Origin: Paraburkholderia phenazinium
GTDB taxonomy: Bacteria > Pseudomonadota > Gammaproteobacteria > Burkholderiales > Burkholderiaceae
Length of the DNA stretch: 64,000 bases
Assembly: GCF_900141745.1 (NCBI RefSeq)
Contig: NZ_FSRM01000001.1
Coordinates: forward strand, 1,116,001 to 1,180,000
Direction of reading: 5' to 3'
Positions 44,640 through 53,724 of the stretch are shown piece after piece. The notes under the pieces are model-generated. The model ran no database searches. It saw nothing but the letters and a program-made list of their open reading frames with translations, and had not been told where the DNA came from. A program made the position numbers and the translations under genes. Each line of letters opens with the position of its first letter. Position 1 is the stretch's first letter.

Positions 44640-44667
44640 TTTCGAATACCCGCGTCATCGGAACACC

Positions 44668-45129
44668 ATGGAACAACAGGATCGCGTCGCCATCGTTCAG
44701 CAGTTCGGCCGCACCTATCGGGCGTTCATGTCGGCGTTCGAGGGGCAGGTGGGACATCCCATGCCGCGCTGGCGGGTGATGCTGGCGTTGCACGACCAGG
44801 GTGGTGAGTCGTCGCAGAAGCGTCTTGTCGAGCGGCTGCGTATCGACCCCGGCGCCTTGACGCGGCAGCTTAAAGCGCTCGAGGTGCTCGGCTGGATTTC
44901 GCGCAGCATGGACGAGCGCGATAACCGCATCACCAACGTGCGACTCACGGAAGCCGGGACAGCGGCCACCGAGGAGGCGCTGCCGCGCCGTACCGCGTTC
45001 CTCAACGATACGATGGCCGCGCTGCCGGACGACGCGCTCGCGGCGCTGTCCGGTGCGTTGCGAATGCTTGAAGTGAGGATCGGGGAAGTGGTCGCTCAGA
45101 AGAACGTTTCGATCACTTCCGTGACCTGA
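44668..45129 (+). CDS. MarR family transcriptional regulator
   Basis: A 153-residue winged-helix dimeric repressor. The DNA-binding region reads SSQKRLVERLRIDPGALTRQLKALEVLGWISRSMDERDNRITNVRLTEAG, with the MarR wing DERDNR. It is the second gene of an exporter-regulator unit and probably represses it through the palindrome at 43012-43023, with relief by an exported substrate. Its last 34 bp overlap the convergent PLP-enzyme gene. Confidence 0.9.
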   Translation: MEQQDRVAIVQQFGRTYRAFMSAFEGQVGHPMPRWRVMLALHDQGGESSQKRLVERLRIDPGALTRQLKALEVLGWISRSMDERDNRITNVRLTEAGTAATEEALPRRTAFLNDTMAALPDDALAALSGALRMLEVRIGEVVAQKNVSITSVT

Positions 45130-46373
45130 TACGAAGGATTGACCACCAGCAGCTGACGCCATTTATCGAACGTCAGACACGGATGCGAGATGTCGAACGC
45201 GATCATGTCGCCGACCTTCAGGTCCGCGCCTGCGGGGATCCGCAGATAGGCGTGCTGATCCATCATGCCGAAGATTTCCCATCCCTCGCCGGCCGCGATT
45301 TCGCGCGGCGCCTCAGTGCCTGGGCGATAGTGTTTGGCGGGTTCTGGCATGCCGGCGTCGAATGCTGAATCGCGCTTGCCGAGACCGATGATGGCGCGAT
45401 CCGGCTCTGGAATCGACTGCACGTAGGCCCACAGCTGCAGCGCCGGCAATAGCCCTTCGCCCATCTTTTTGGCGACCGGATTACGAGCAAAGATATCCGT
45501 CTGCGCTTTCCGGTAGACGCCAACGTCGTGCGTCAGATAGCAGCCCGGCCGCAACACCACTTCGACCAGGCCATCCGCCGATGCCTTCACGAACTCTTCC
45601 GCGACCACGTCGTACCATGCCGAGCCCGCGCCCGACAAAATAGCCGGTGTGCGCGCAAAGCGTCCTTCGTCGACCAGCGTGCGCGTGATGGCGACTGCGC
45701 CTTGCAGAAACTCGCGGACTTCGTGTTCTTCCTTCAGTACGCCTTCGTACAACTCCACACCAGCGAGCTTCAGCGCATCTGGATAGCGCGCGATTGCGTC
45801 CAGCACGGCGGTGCGTTGCGCTTCGTCGCGCACGCCGGTGCGGCCGCCCGGCACACCGAGTTCAAGCAGCACGTTCAGTGATTTGCGCACCGAGCCGAAG
45901 AATTTGCCGAGCTGCTCGACACCATCCACCGAATCCACGAGACAGAAGAATTCGAACTCCGGATCGCTGAGCATCTCGGCGATTATCAGCATGTTGCGGC
46001 GACCGACCAGTTGATTGGCCATCAGAATGCGCGACACGCCGCCGTGATACGCGGCCCGCACCTGGTGCGCGGTAGCGAGCGTGATGCCCCACGCGCCGGT
46101 TTCAAGCTGACGTCGAAACAGTTGCGGCGCCATGGTGGTCTTGCCGTGCGGCGCTAGCTTGACGCCGTATTCGGCGACGAACGCCTGCATCCATTTCAGG
46201 TTGTGCTCGATACGATCCGCGTAGAGCACGGCAGCCGGCAGGCTCACGTCTTCGTTCAGCAGATTCCATTCAAGGCGCGCCGCGTCCAGCAACTGGATAC
46301 TGGTGCCTGGAACCATGCCCAAGCCCTTGCTATAAGGATCAATCGTTGCGCCCTGATAGTTTGTAACTTTCAT
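45096..46373 (-). CDS. DSD1-like PLP-dependent amino acid deaminase (D-serine dehydratase/D-threonine aldolase family)
   Basis: A 425-residue fold-type III PLP enzyme predicted to act on D-amino acids. The N-terminal barrel contains the PLP lysine in KLAPHGKTTMAPQ (Lys78). The C-terminal domain has the family metal-binding pair in SHPCLTF (His397, Cys399). Members dehydrate D-serine, cleave D-threonine-type substrates or deaminate D-amino acids; sequence alone does not decide. It is divergent from an RpiR regulator that heads a D-aminoacylase/RidA operon, which supports a D-amino-acid role. ATG 46373 was preferred to 46388 because AGGA/GGAG lie upstream of it. Confidence 0.85.
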   Translation of the reverse strand: MKVTNYQGATIDPYSKGLGMVPGTSIQLLDAARLEWNLLNEDVSLPAAVLYADRIEHNLKWMQAFVAEYGVKLAPHGKTTMAPQLFRRQLETGAWGITLATAHQVRAAYHGGVSRILMANQLVGRRNMLIIAEMLSDPEFEFFCLVDSVDGVEQLGKFFGSVRKSLNVLLELGVPGGRTGVRDEAQRTAVLDAIARYPDALKLAGVELYEGVLKEEHEVREFLQGAVAITRTLVDEGRFARTPAILSGAGSAWYDVVAEEFVKASADGLVEVVLRPGCYLTHDVGVYRKAQTDIFARNPVAKKMGEGLLPALQLWAYVQSIPEPDRAIIGLGKRDSAFDAGMPEPAKHYRPGTEAPREIAAGEGWEIFGMMDQHAYLRIPAGADLKVGDMIAFDISHPCLTFDKWRQLLVVNPSYQVTEVIETFF

Positions 46374-46414
46374 GTAATCCTGCTCCATCGTCCAGATAAA
46401 TCACAGCGAAGTTG

Positions 46415-46452
46415 ACTTTCACATGTTACCGAAAGTAGCATGTTTCCTGAAA
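46415..46452. promoter_or_regulatory. Candidate RpiR operator region
   Basis: ACTTTC-N10-GAAAGT (46415-46436) and TTTC-CT-GAAA (46443-46452) are adjacent inverted repeats in the divergent region between the PLP-enzyme gene and the rpiR-type gene. GAAA/TTTC repeats are common in RpiR-family operators. Confidence 0.4.
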
Positions 46453-46547
46453 TGTTATTTAGTACCACGGCATCAACGCCTGCTGGTACAAGTTGCCGTA
46501 GGTGGTGTCGCGCGTTGCAACGGTCCTCCCGATCTTTCCGTTTTTCC

Positions 46548-47438
46548 ATGAATTCCAGCGCTGAACCGCTTACTTTCGACATCGTCGCCCGCATCGCCGA
46601 ATGCGCGCCGGAACTGCGTTCGGCCGAGCGCAAGGTGGCCGCGCTGATCCTCGACGACCTGACCGGCGCATCGCGCGCGAGCATCGGTGCGCTGGCGCAG
46701 CAGGCCGGCGTCAGCGTTGCCACCGTCACGCGCTTTGCCAAGGCGGTGGGTTGCCGCGACGTCCGCGAACTGAAGTTGCGGCTCGCCCAGGCGGCGGCGG
46801 TGGGGCAGCGTTTTCTGCAAGGCAACGCGGCAGCCGACGCGCCCGAACCGCTCGCCACCCGTGTGTTCGACGAAGTGCAGACCGCGCTCACGCACAACCA
46901 CCAGTTGCTGTGCCAGGCACCCTTAGCCGAAGCGGCCGCCGCGTTGCGCGAGGCGCGCATGATCTACGTGTTCGGCATGGGCGGCGGTTCAACCGCGCTC
47001 GCCGATGAAATGCGTTTCCGTCTGGTGCGCCTCGGCCGACCCGTGGCAACCTACCAGGACGGCTTGCTGCAACGGATGGTGGCGAGTACGGTATCGCGCG
47101 AATGTGTCGTGATTGCGTTGTCGACCACGGGCCGTGTGCCCGAGATGGTGGAGAACTGCCGCATCGCGCGCAGTTACGGCGCGACATTGATTACGCTGAC
47201 CGCACCCGCTTCGCCGCTGGCGCGGCTGGCGGACTGGGTGATCCCGATCGTCGCGTTCGAAACCGATTTCATTTACAAGCCATCGTCATCCCGATACGCG
47301 ATGATGATGGCGCTTGACGTGCTCGTCACCGAACTTGCCGTTAGTCAGGGCGATGAGAGCCGCGAATTGCTGCGCCGCATGAAGCACGCGCTCGACGCGC
47401 ACCGCGGCGGCGGCGACCGACAACCGTTAGGAGACTGA
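46548..47438 (+). CDS. RpiR/MurR family transcriptional regulator
   Basis: A 296-residue regulator with an N-terminal helix-turn-helix (SIGALAQQAGVSVATVTRFAKAVGCRDVRELKLRLAQ) and a C-terminal SIS sugar-isomerase-like domain (about residues 120-270, IYVFGMGGGSTALADEMRFRL). SIS domains usually bind phosphosugars; the neighbours suggest an effector linked to D-amino acids or peptidoglycan pieces. No good Shine-Dalgarno sequence is seen at ATG 46548, and an in-frame start at 46440 is less likely because it would cover the operator region. A D-aminoacylase gene follows after 3 bp. Confidence 0.88.
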   Translation: MNSSAEPLTFDIVARIAECAPELRSAERKVAALILDDLTGASRASIGALAQQAGVSVATVTRFAKAVGCRDVRELKLRLAQAAAVGQRFLQGNAAADAPEPLATRVFDEVQTALTHNHQLLCQAPLAEAAAALREARMIYVFGMGGGSTALADEMRFRLVRLGRPVATYQDGLLQRMVASTVSRECVVIALSTTGRVPEMVENCRIARSYGATLITLTAPASPLARLADWVIPIVAFETDFIYKPSSSRYAMMMALDVLVTELAVSQGDESRELLRRMKHALDAHRGGGDRQPLGD

Positions 47439-47441
47439 CCC

Positions 47442-48923
47442 ATGCATTCGCATCCTGAAGCGGCGGATACGCTGATCATCGACGCTCAACTGTACGACGG
47501 CACGGGCGCTCCGCCGGTCGAACGCGACGTGGCGGTGCGCGACGGCAAGATTGTGGCGATCGGCAACCTGTCGAACTGGCTGGCCGAAGAGATCATCGAA
47601 GCGAACGGCCGGGCGCTGGCGCCGGGCTTTATCGATGTCCACACGCACGACGACACTCACGTGATCCGCGCGCCGCAGATGCTCCCGAAGATCAGCCAGG
47701 GGGTGACGACGGTGATCGTCGGCAACTGCGGTATTAGCGCGTCGCCGGTCGAGTTGAAAGGTGATCCACCGGATCCGATGAATCTGCTGGGCGCGCGGGA
47801 CGCGTTCAACTATCCGACCTTCGCCGCGTACGTGGAAGCGGTGAACGCGGCGCGCCCGGCGGTGAATGTGGGGGCGCTGATCGGACACACCGCGCTGCGC
47901 AACAACCAGATGGACCGCCTGGACCGCGCGGCGAGCGCACAGGAAATCGAAGGCATGCGCGCGCAACTCGAGGAGGCGCTGAAACACGGCGCACTCGGCC
48001 TGAGTTCGGGGCTGGCATACGGCTCGGCATTCGCGGCGCCGCCGGAGGAAGTGATGGCGCTGGCCGAACCGCTGGCGGCGGCGGGCGCGCTGTACACGAC
48101 GCATATGCGCTCGGAGTTCGACACGATTCTCGACGCGATGGAGGAGGCTTACCAGGTGGGCCGCCATGCACGCGTGCCGGTGGTGATTTCGCATCTGAAG
48201 TGCGCGGGGCCGTCGAACTGGGGGCGCAGCGCCGAGGTGCTGAAGTCACTGGAAGGCGCACGCCGCCTGCAGCCGATCGGCTGCGACTGCTACCCGTATA
48301 ACCGCAGTTCGTCGACGCTGGACCTGAGGCAGGTGACAGGCGAGATCGATATCACGATTACGTGGTCGGAACCGCATCCTGAGATGGCGGGCAAACTGGT
48401 GAAGGAGATTGCCGCCGAGTGGGGCGTGACGCAGCAGGAAGCGGGCAAGCGCCTGCAACCGGCGGGGGCGGTGTATCACAACATGTCGGAGGAGGACGTA
48501 CGGCGCATCCTGTCGCATCCGGCATCGATGGTGGGTTCGGACGGTTTGCCGAACGATCCGCTGCCGCATCCACGCTTGTGGGGCGCGTTTCCTCGAGTGC
48601 TGGGGCACTACGTGCGGGATGCGGGATTGTTGCCGCTGGAGGAGGCGGTGCGCAAGATGACGAGTTTGTCGGCGCGGCGGTTTGGTTTGACGCAGCGGGG
48701 TGAGGTGCATATTGGCTACCACGCGGATCTGGTGTTGTTCGACCCGGCGCGGGTGCGGGATACGGCGACGTTCGACAAGCCGCTACAGCAGGCCGACGGG
48801 ATTGACGCAGTTTGGGTGAATGGCGTGTTGTCGTATCGGGATGGTCAGCCGACCGGCGAGCGGGCGGGGCATTTTGTGGCGCGTGGTGAGGCATCGAAGG
48901 CAGATGCGCACGGCGCGTTTTGA
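47442..48923 (+). CDS. N-acyl-D-amino-acid deacylase (D-aminoacylase)
   Basis: An amidohydrolase-superfamily enzyme of 493 residues that releases D-amino acids from N-acyl-D-amino acids. Metal ligands and family blocks are visible: FIDVHTHDDTHV, VGNCGIS (bridging Cys), HTALRNNQM, THMRSE, ISHLKCAGPSNWG and HPASMVGSDG. AGGAGACTGACCC places a good ribosome site before the ATG, which follows the rpiR-type stop by 3 bp. The 3' end and the next gene are unusually G/T-rich on the coding strand. Confidence 0.92.
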   Translation: MHSHPEAADTLIIDAQLYDGTGAPPVERDVAVRDGKIVAIGNLSNWLAEEIIEANGRALAPGFIDVHTHDDTHVIRAPQMLPKISQGVTTVIVGNCGISASPVELKGDPPDPMNLLGARDAFNYPTFAAYVEAVNAARPAVNVGALIGHTALRNNQMDRLDRAASAQEIEGMRAQLEEALKHGALGLSSGLAYGSAFAAPPEEVMALAEPLAAAGALYTTHMRSEFDTILDAMEEAYQVGRHARVPVVISHLKCAGPSNWGRSAEVLKSLEGARRLQPIGCDCYPYNRSSSTLDLRQVTGEIDITITWSEPHPEMAGKLVKEIAAEWGVTQQEAGKRLQPAGAVYHNMSEEDVRRILSHPASMVGSDGLPNDPLPHPRLWGAFPRVLGHYVRDAGLLPLEEAVRKMTSLSARRFGLTQRGEVHIGYHADLVLFDPARVRDTATFDKPLQQADGIDAVWVNGVLSYRDGQPTGERAGHFVARGEASKADAHGAF

Positions 48924-49006
48924 GGGTTTGGTTTTTGGGTTTATTGATGCGGTGCGCTGTTGACGTTTGATCTGCGCGCCGCTGGATCTTATAAGGAGTG
49001 TTTGTG

Positions 49007-49390
49007 ATGAAGCGATATGGCGTTGAGGGTGGCAAGGGGACTGGCGGGCAACATATGCCGTTCGCGCGTGCGGTAGAGGCGGATGGCTGGTTGTTTGTGT
49101 CGGGGCAGACGCCGATGGAGAATGGCGAGGTGATCGAAGGCGGGATTGTGGCGCAGTCGCACAAGGCGATTCAGAATGTTTTTGCCATTCTCAAAGAGGC
49201 CGGCTATGGCGCCGAGCATGTGGTTCGGTGTGGGGTTTGGTTGGATGATCCGCGGGATTTTGCTTCGTTTAATAAGGTGTTCCGGGAGTATTTCGGGGAG
49301 AATCCGCCAGCGCGGGCGTGTGTGGTTTCTAGTATGGTGATTGACTGTAAGGTTGAGGTTGATTGCGTTGCTTATAAGGGGAAGGGTTAA
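49007..49390 (+). CDS. RidA/YjgF/Rid family protein
   Basis: A 127-residue member of the Rid family, which hydrolyses reactive enamine/imine intermediates released by PLP enzymes. Visible features are PFARAVEADGWLFVSGQTPM, IQNVFAILKEAGYGAEHVVRCGVWL and a C-terminal CKVEVDCVAY. The usual substrate-binding Arg of RidA (in ARACVV) is present. AAGGAG precedes ATG 49007 by eight bases. It closes the RpiR-D-aminoacylase operon and would deal with the imine made by the divergent PLP deaminase. Codons end in T or G far more often than elsewhere in the window. Confidence 0.9.
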   Translation: MKRYGVEGGKGTGGQHMPFARAVEADGWLFVSGQTPMENGEVIEGGIVAQSHKAIQNVFAILKEAGYGAEHVVRCGVWLDDPRDFASFNKVFREYFGENPPARACVVSSMVIDCKVEVDCVAYKGKG

Positions 49391-49403
49391 GGGTTTGGTT
49401 TTT

Positions 49404-50177
49404 TGGGTTTTGCCTGCGCGGCGCTTTGGTGGTTGTTCTTGCTGCTTTGGCCTTTCCTTGCATTGTTATCGGTCTATTGGCGTTGCCCCTGTGCGGGGCG
49501 GCACTTACTTTCTTTGCCGCCGCAAAGAAAGTAAGCAAAGAAAGCGGGCTTCAAACCGCTAGCCTGTAGGTGTCCATCACTGGCATCAAGCCAAAGTGGT
49601 CCGCGCACGGGACCGCTCCTCGCACAGCTTGCATTAGTGACAAAGGACTCATCCGTTCCAGCGTCGCGCTGCGCGCCCCGCCGTCGGGCATAACGCCTTC
49701 TGCAAAGTCTGTAGGAAATCTAACTTTATTGGGGCGTGAATTCGATTGGCCGGGATGTCAAAATCGGTTTGCGCGCGAGAGCAGAGAATTGAGTGCGCTC
49801 CGCGGCTCGCCTCGTCAAGCTGATGTAGTTTGTCAAGCATTGGACATACGGGTCGGCCATTATGCCGCGCAAGCCCGCTTTCCTAGGTATACCCATCCGC
49901 GACGCACGCAGTGCGGAGCGGGATGAATGAGTCCTTTGTCACTAACGCGGGTGGTGCGAGGGACGATTTTGTGCGCGGACCACTCTGTGTTCACGCGAGT
50001 GGTGGACACCTACAGGCTAGCGGTTGCAAGCCCGCTTTCTTTGCTTACTTTCTTTGCGGCGGCAAAGAAAGTAAGTGCCGCCCCGCACAGGGGCATCGCT
50101 AATAGACCAATAACAACGCAAGGAAAGGCCAACACAACAGAAGCACCCGCCAAACCAAGGCGCCGCAGGCAAACCCG
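49404..50177. repeat. Large quasi-palindromic intergenic repeat element (about 0.77 kb)
   Basis: Two arms of about 250 bp (49404-49652 and 49921-50177) are inverted copies. 49484-49551 and 50028-50095 are identical over 68 bases in reverse complement, and similarity continues with scattered changes to both ends. Each arm contains its own hairpin, CTTACTTTCTTTGC-N4-GCAAAGAAAGTAAG (49504-49535 and 50044-50075). The core of about 270 bp encodes no transposase. The element fills the space between the ridA stop and the queF stop. Short open frames inside it (for example with FFAAAKKVS) are by-products of the repeat. This core sequence is a frequent intergenic repeat in Burkholderia-type genomes, to my knowledge. 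Confidence 0.85.
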
Positions 50178-50179
50178 CA

Positions 50180-51004
50180 TTACTGCCGCGCCGTGCGGCA
50201 ATTATCCGGCATGGGCAAATTAAAGTTAGTCCGGAACGGATTAATATCAAGCCCCCCACGTCGCGTGTAGCGAGCATAAACGGCGAGTTTCAGCGGCTTG
50301 CAAACCTTAAGAACGTCAACAAAAATCCGCTCAACGCACTGCTCATGAAACCCGGTGTGATTCCGATACGAAACGATATACCGCAGGAGCCCAGCATGAT
50401 CAATCTGCGGTCCAACGTAATGAATCTGCACACTCCCCCAATCAGGCTGCCCGGTAACGGGACAATTCGACTTGAGCAGATTAGAAAACACGGTCTCCTC
50501 AACAGGAGCCTCCTCAAGCGCAGCCTTGAGCAACGAAGGATCAGGATGATAAACATCAGTATCAAGATCCAACCGATCCAGCGGCGTGCCTTCAAACTCA
50601 TCCAGCTGCAACTTGCCAAAATCCATCGGCCCAGTCAGATGCACTGAAACCGTAGCGCCGCAGGCAGCAGAAACATCCCGCTTGATCGTATCCCGCACCG
50701 CCTCAAACGACTCAAACGAACTCTGCGCGAACGACCCCAGGTACAACTTGAACGACTTCGATTCGACAATATTCGGCGAGTCCGCCGGCACATAAAAAGT
50801 CGCCACCGCAATCTGCGGCTTGCCGCGCCCATTCAGCCAGGAAAGCTCGTAAGCATTCCAGATATCCGTCCCGAAGAACGGCAACTGCGCCCCAATGCCA
50901 ATCGCCTCGCGCGCGGTCTTGCGTGCGATCGGAAAGAGCAGCGTCGCGTCGTACTGTTCGGTATAGGTGGCAGGTTTGCCCAGCGGTGATTGTTCGGGTG
51001 TCAT
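50180..51004 (-). CDS. queF: NADPH-dependent 7-cyano-7-deazaguanine reductase
   Basis: Reduces preQ0 to preQ1 in queuosine biosynthesis for tRNA modification. The 274-residue length fits the long (E. coli-type, tandem T-fold) QueF. The QueF signature is [12 protein letters not shown], and the catalytic Cys that forms the thioimide lies in [16 protein letters not shown]-terminal [11 protein letters not shown] and [11 protein letters not shown] also match. The stop is directly against the repeat element; the start overlaps the 5'-nucleotidase stop by 4 bp. Its 3' half has many T/A-ending codons compared with the rest of the window. Confidence 0.95.
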   Translation of the reverse strand: MTPEQSPLGKPATYTEQYDATLLFPIARKTAREAIGIGAQLPFFGTDIWNAYELSWLNGRGKPQIAVATFYVPADSPNIVESKSFKLYLGSFAQSSFESFEAVRDTIKRDVSAACGATVSVHLTGPMDFGKLQLDEFEGTPLDRLDLDTDVYHPDPSLLKAALEEAPVEETVFSNLLKSNCPVTGQPDWGSVQIHYVGPQIDHAGLLRYIVSYRNHTGFHEQCVERIFVDVLKVCKPLKLAVYARYTRRGGLDINPFRTNFNLPMPDNCRTARQ

Positions 51005-51918
51005 GATGCGTTCACGATGCCACTCAGCACGTGCCCCGTCGCCGTCACGACGCGGGCCGATTCGCAGTGGCCAATTTGATCGTCGAAGAAAAAGTCCGGC
51101 TCGAACTCACGCAAAAATGCGCTCTTGTCGAGACCGCCCAGGAACATCGCTTCGTCGATTTCGATGTTCCACGCCATCAGCGTACGGATCGCCCTTTCAT
51201 GCGCCGGTGCCGAACGCGCCGTTACCAGCGCCGTCCGGATATGCATTGGTGCTGCCTGCGTTGGCGCAGCCTCGTCCGCCACATTCTGCAAACGGTGCAG
51301 CGCCTCCAGTAACGGCTTGAGCGGCCCGTCGGCTAACGGTAGATCCTTGTTGTGGATCTCATGGCCCAAAAACGCCCGCAAGCCTTCCTGCTGAAATACG
51401 CGCTCGGCTTCGTCGGAAAACAGCACGGCGTCGCCGTCGAAGGCAATGCGGATTTCGTCCGGATACTTGCTCGCCATTTTCGCCGATTCCGGCAATACGC
51501 GCGCAGCCGGAAATCCGGCGGCCAGCGCATCGCGCACGTCGTCCTGATTGGCGGACAGAAACAGCGATGCGTTCAGCGGTTTCAGATACCCAAACGGCGC
51601 ACGTCCACGCGTAAAGACGCCGCGCTCGATCGCGAGGCCGTGTTCGCGGCACGAGTGAAACGCGCGCAGTCCGCTAATGGGATCGCTACGCGACAGGATC
51701 ACCACCTCCACCCGGTGCGCGCCCGCGTTCAGCGCCAGCAGCTTGCGAATCAGCGGAAACGCCACGCCCGGTTTGGCGGGCACACTGAGCCGCTCACGCT
51801 GCAGCGTTTCGTAGCTGTGCAGGTCGCCTTCTTCGTACACGCGGTTCTCTTCTTCGAAGTCGAACAGCGCGCGCGATGAAATCGCGACCACCAGCTTGTC
51901 CTGAAGCGTGAATGCCAT
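51001..51918 (-). CDS. 5'-nucleotidase (cytosolic type I-like, PF06189 family)
   Basis: A 305-residue protein of the cytosolic 5'-nucleotidase family, predicted to dephosphorylate nucleoside monophosphates. Features include [20 protein letters not shown] (HAD-like first motif), [36 protein letters not shown] and the final [13 protein letters not shown]. It lies between ilvA (18 bp upstream) and queF (4-bp overlap), probably in one transcript. The substrate is not decided by sequence. Confidence 0.85.
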   Translation of the reverse strand: MAFTLQDKLVVAISSRALFDFEEENRVYEEGDLHSYETLQRERLSVPAKPGVAFPLIRKLLALNAGAHRVEVVILSRSDPISGLRAFHSCREHGLAIERGVFTRGRAPFGYLKPLNASLFLSANQDDVRDALAAGFPAARVLPESAKMASKYPDEIRIAFDGDAVLFSDEAERVFQQEGLRAFLGHEIHNKDLPLADGPLKPLLEALHRLQNVADEAAPTQAAPMHIRTALVTARSAPAHERAIRTLMAWNIEIDEAMFLGGLDKSAFLREFEPDFFFDDQIGHCESARVVTATGHVLSGIVNAS

Positions 51919-51936
51919 CGGCGAGGTCCTGTCAGC

Positions 51937-53460
51937 CTAGGCGAGGAACAACCGGTACACCGGGTTCGTCGTCTCTTCCCAGTACGGATAGCCGAGCGTC
52001 GCGAGGAAGCGGTCGAACTCGGGGTTCTCCGTGCCGGGCACCTGGATGCCAACGAGGATCGAGCTGTAATCCGCGCCCTGGTTCCGGTAATGGAACAGGC
52101 TGATATTCCAGTTCGGCGCCATCGACGACAGGAATTTCATCAACGCACCCGGCCGTTCCGGGAATTCGAAGCGGAACAGGCGCTCGTCATGCGCGAGCGG
52201 CGAACGGCCGCCCACCATGTAACGGATATGCTGCTTCGACAGTTCGTCGCTGGTCAGATCGACGGTGGCAAAGCCGTGCGCCTCGAAGGCGCCCGCGATC
52301 TGCGCCGACTCGCTGCGGTTCCTGATCTGCACGCCCACGAAGATATGCGCGGAACTCGCTTCGGCGATACGGTAGTTGAATTCGGTAACGCTGCGAGTGC
52401 CGACCAGTTCGCAGAAGCGTTTGAAGCTGCCGCGCTCTTCCGGGATCGTCACGGCGAACACCGCTTCGCGTGCCTCGCCGACCTCGGCGCGTTCGGCCAC
52501 GAAACGCATCCGGTCGAAATTCATATTCGCGCCGGAGGTGATGGCGATCAGCGTCTGATCCTCGATGCCCTCGCGCTCCGCGTATTGTTTCGCACCTGCC
52601 ACCGCCAGCGAGCCCGCGGGTTCCAGCACGCTACGCGTGTCCTGGAACACGTCCTTGATCGCCGCGCACAGGGCGTCGGTGTTCACGATCAGCACGTCGT
52701 CGAGGTATTCGCGGCACAGCCGGAACGTTTCCTCGCCAACCAGTTTCACCGCAGTGCCGTCGGAAAAGAGACCCACTTCATTCAGCGTGACACGCTCGCC
52801 GGCCTTCAGGGACTGTGCCATCGCACAGGAGTCGTCGGTCTGCACGCCGATCACCTTGATCTCCGGGCGCACCGACTTGACGTATGCGGCAACCCCAGCC
52901 GCAAGACCACCGCCGCCGATCGGCACGAAGATCGCGTGAATGGGCCCTTGATGCTGGCTCAGGATCTCCATCGCCACCGTGCCCTGGCCGGCAATCACAT
53001 ACGGATCGTCGAACGGATGCACGAACGTCAGGCCGCGCTCTTCCTGTAGCTTGGCGGCGTACGTATAGGCGTCGCTGTACGACTCGCCCACCTGCACGAC
53101 TTCGACCGTGGGGCCGCCATGCGAGCGCACCGCGTCGACCTTCACCTGCGGGGTTGTCACTGGCACCACGATAATCGCCTTCACGCCCATGCGTGCCGCC
53201 GACAGCGCGACGCCCTGTGCGTGATTGCCCGCCGAAGCCGTAATCACACCGCGCTCCAGCGCTTCGGCCGGAATGTGCGCCATCTTGTTATATGCGCCAC
53301 GTACCTTGAACGAGAACACCGGCTGGTTGTCTTCGCGCTTCAGGTAAATCGGGTTGCGCAGCCGTGCCGACAGATTCGGCGCATGTTCGAGTTCGGTCTC
53401 GTGGGCGACGTCATAGACGCGCGCGGTCAGGATTTTCTTCAGATAGTCGTGGGAAGCCAT
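51937..53460 (-). CDS. ilvA: Threonine ammonia-lyase, biosynthetic
   Basis: PLP enzyme that converts L-threonine to 2-oxobutanoate, the first step to isoleucine. The 507-residue protein has the PLP lysine Lys52 in NQPVFSFKVRGAYNKM, the phosphate loop GGGGLAAG, and two C-terminal ACT-like regulatory domains (about residues 330-505), as in the allosteric, isoleucine-inhibited enzyme. It is the first gene of ilvA-5'-nucleotidase-queF. A minus-strand TATCAT (53505-53500), about 40 bp before the start, is a plausible -10. Confidence 0.95.
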   Translation of the reverse strand: MASHDYLKKILTARVYDVAHETELEHAPNLSARLRNPIYLKREDNQPVFSFKVRGAYNKMAHIPAEALERGVITASAGNHAQGVALSAARMGVKAIIVVPVTTPQVKVDAVRSHGGPTVEVVQVGESYSDAYTYAAKLQEERGLTFVHPFDDPYVIAGQGTVAMEILSQHQGPIHAIFVPIGGGGLAAGVAAYVKSVRPEIKVIGVQTDDSCAMAQSLKAGERVTLNEVGLFSDGTAVKLVGEETFRLCREYLDDVLIVNTDALCAAIKDVFQDTRSVLEPAGSLAVAGAKQYAEREGIEDQTLIAITSGANMNFDRMRFVAERAEVGEAREAVFAVTIPEERGSFKRFCELVGTRSVTEFNYRIAEASSAHIFVGVQIRNRSESAQIAGAFEAHGFATVDLTSDELSKQHIRYMVGGRSPLAHDERLFRFEFPERPGALMKFLSSMAPNWNISLFHYRNQGADYSSILVGIQVPGTENPEFDRFLATLGYPYWEETTNPVYRLFLA

Positions 53461-53693
53461 GCGGGTGGCGCGGTGCGCTGTGTGAGACGGGAAAGGTCAA
53501 TGATAGCGCCAACGGCCCGCGCTCTGGCCTCGGCCGTATGGCCAACGCGCAGGAAAGATCCGGAAACACCACCCGCCCGACCGTTCGGTCGAAGAATTGT
53601 GGACTCACCAGTTTGAACATATTTCCTCGCCTGGTCGTGTAAAAGCCCTGCTAGAGCGTGATTCGAGCGTCAACGCGCGTGCGGATCATGCGG
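53461..53693. other. Divergent promoter region, ilvA side
   Basis: The ilvA/oxidoreductase divergent gap is 521 bp in all. This part holds no gene. It contains the possible ilvA -10 (minus TATCAT, 53505-53500) and a 6-bp inverted repeat CGACCG-TT-CGGTCG at 53578-53591. The rest of the gap is described as the leader of the oxidoreductase gene. Confidence 0.4.
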
Positions 53694-53699
53694 TAGAAT
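53694..53699 (+). promoter_or_regulatory. Possible -10 element for the leader ORF/oxidoreductase transcript
   Basis: TAGAAT, with no clear -35, would start transcription near 53706, just ahead of an AAGGA ribosome site (53712-53716) and the leader ORF at 53725. Confidence 0.35.
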
Positions 53700-53724
53700 T
53701 CGATTTTGGAACAAGGATCGGAAG

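Noticed and set aside
49649..50223. Several 60-100 codon frames in the repeat element (including FFAAAKK-type)
   Set aside because: They are created by the repeat itself, occur in mirrored pairs on both arms and have no protein-family features.
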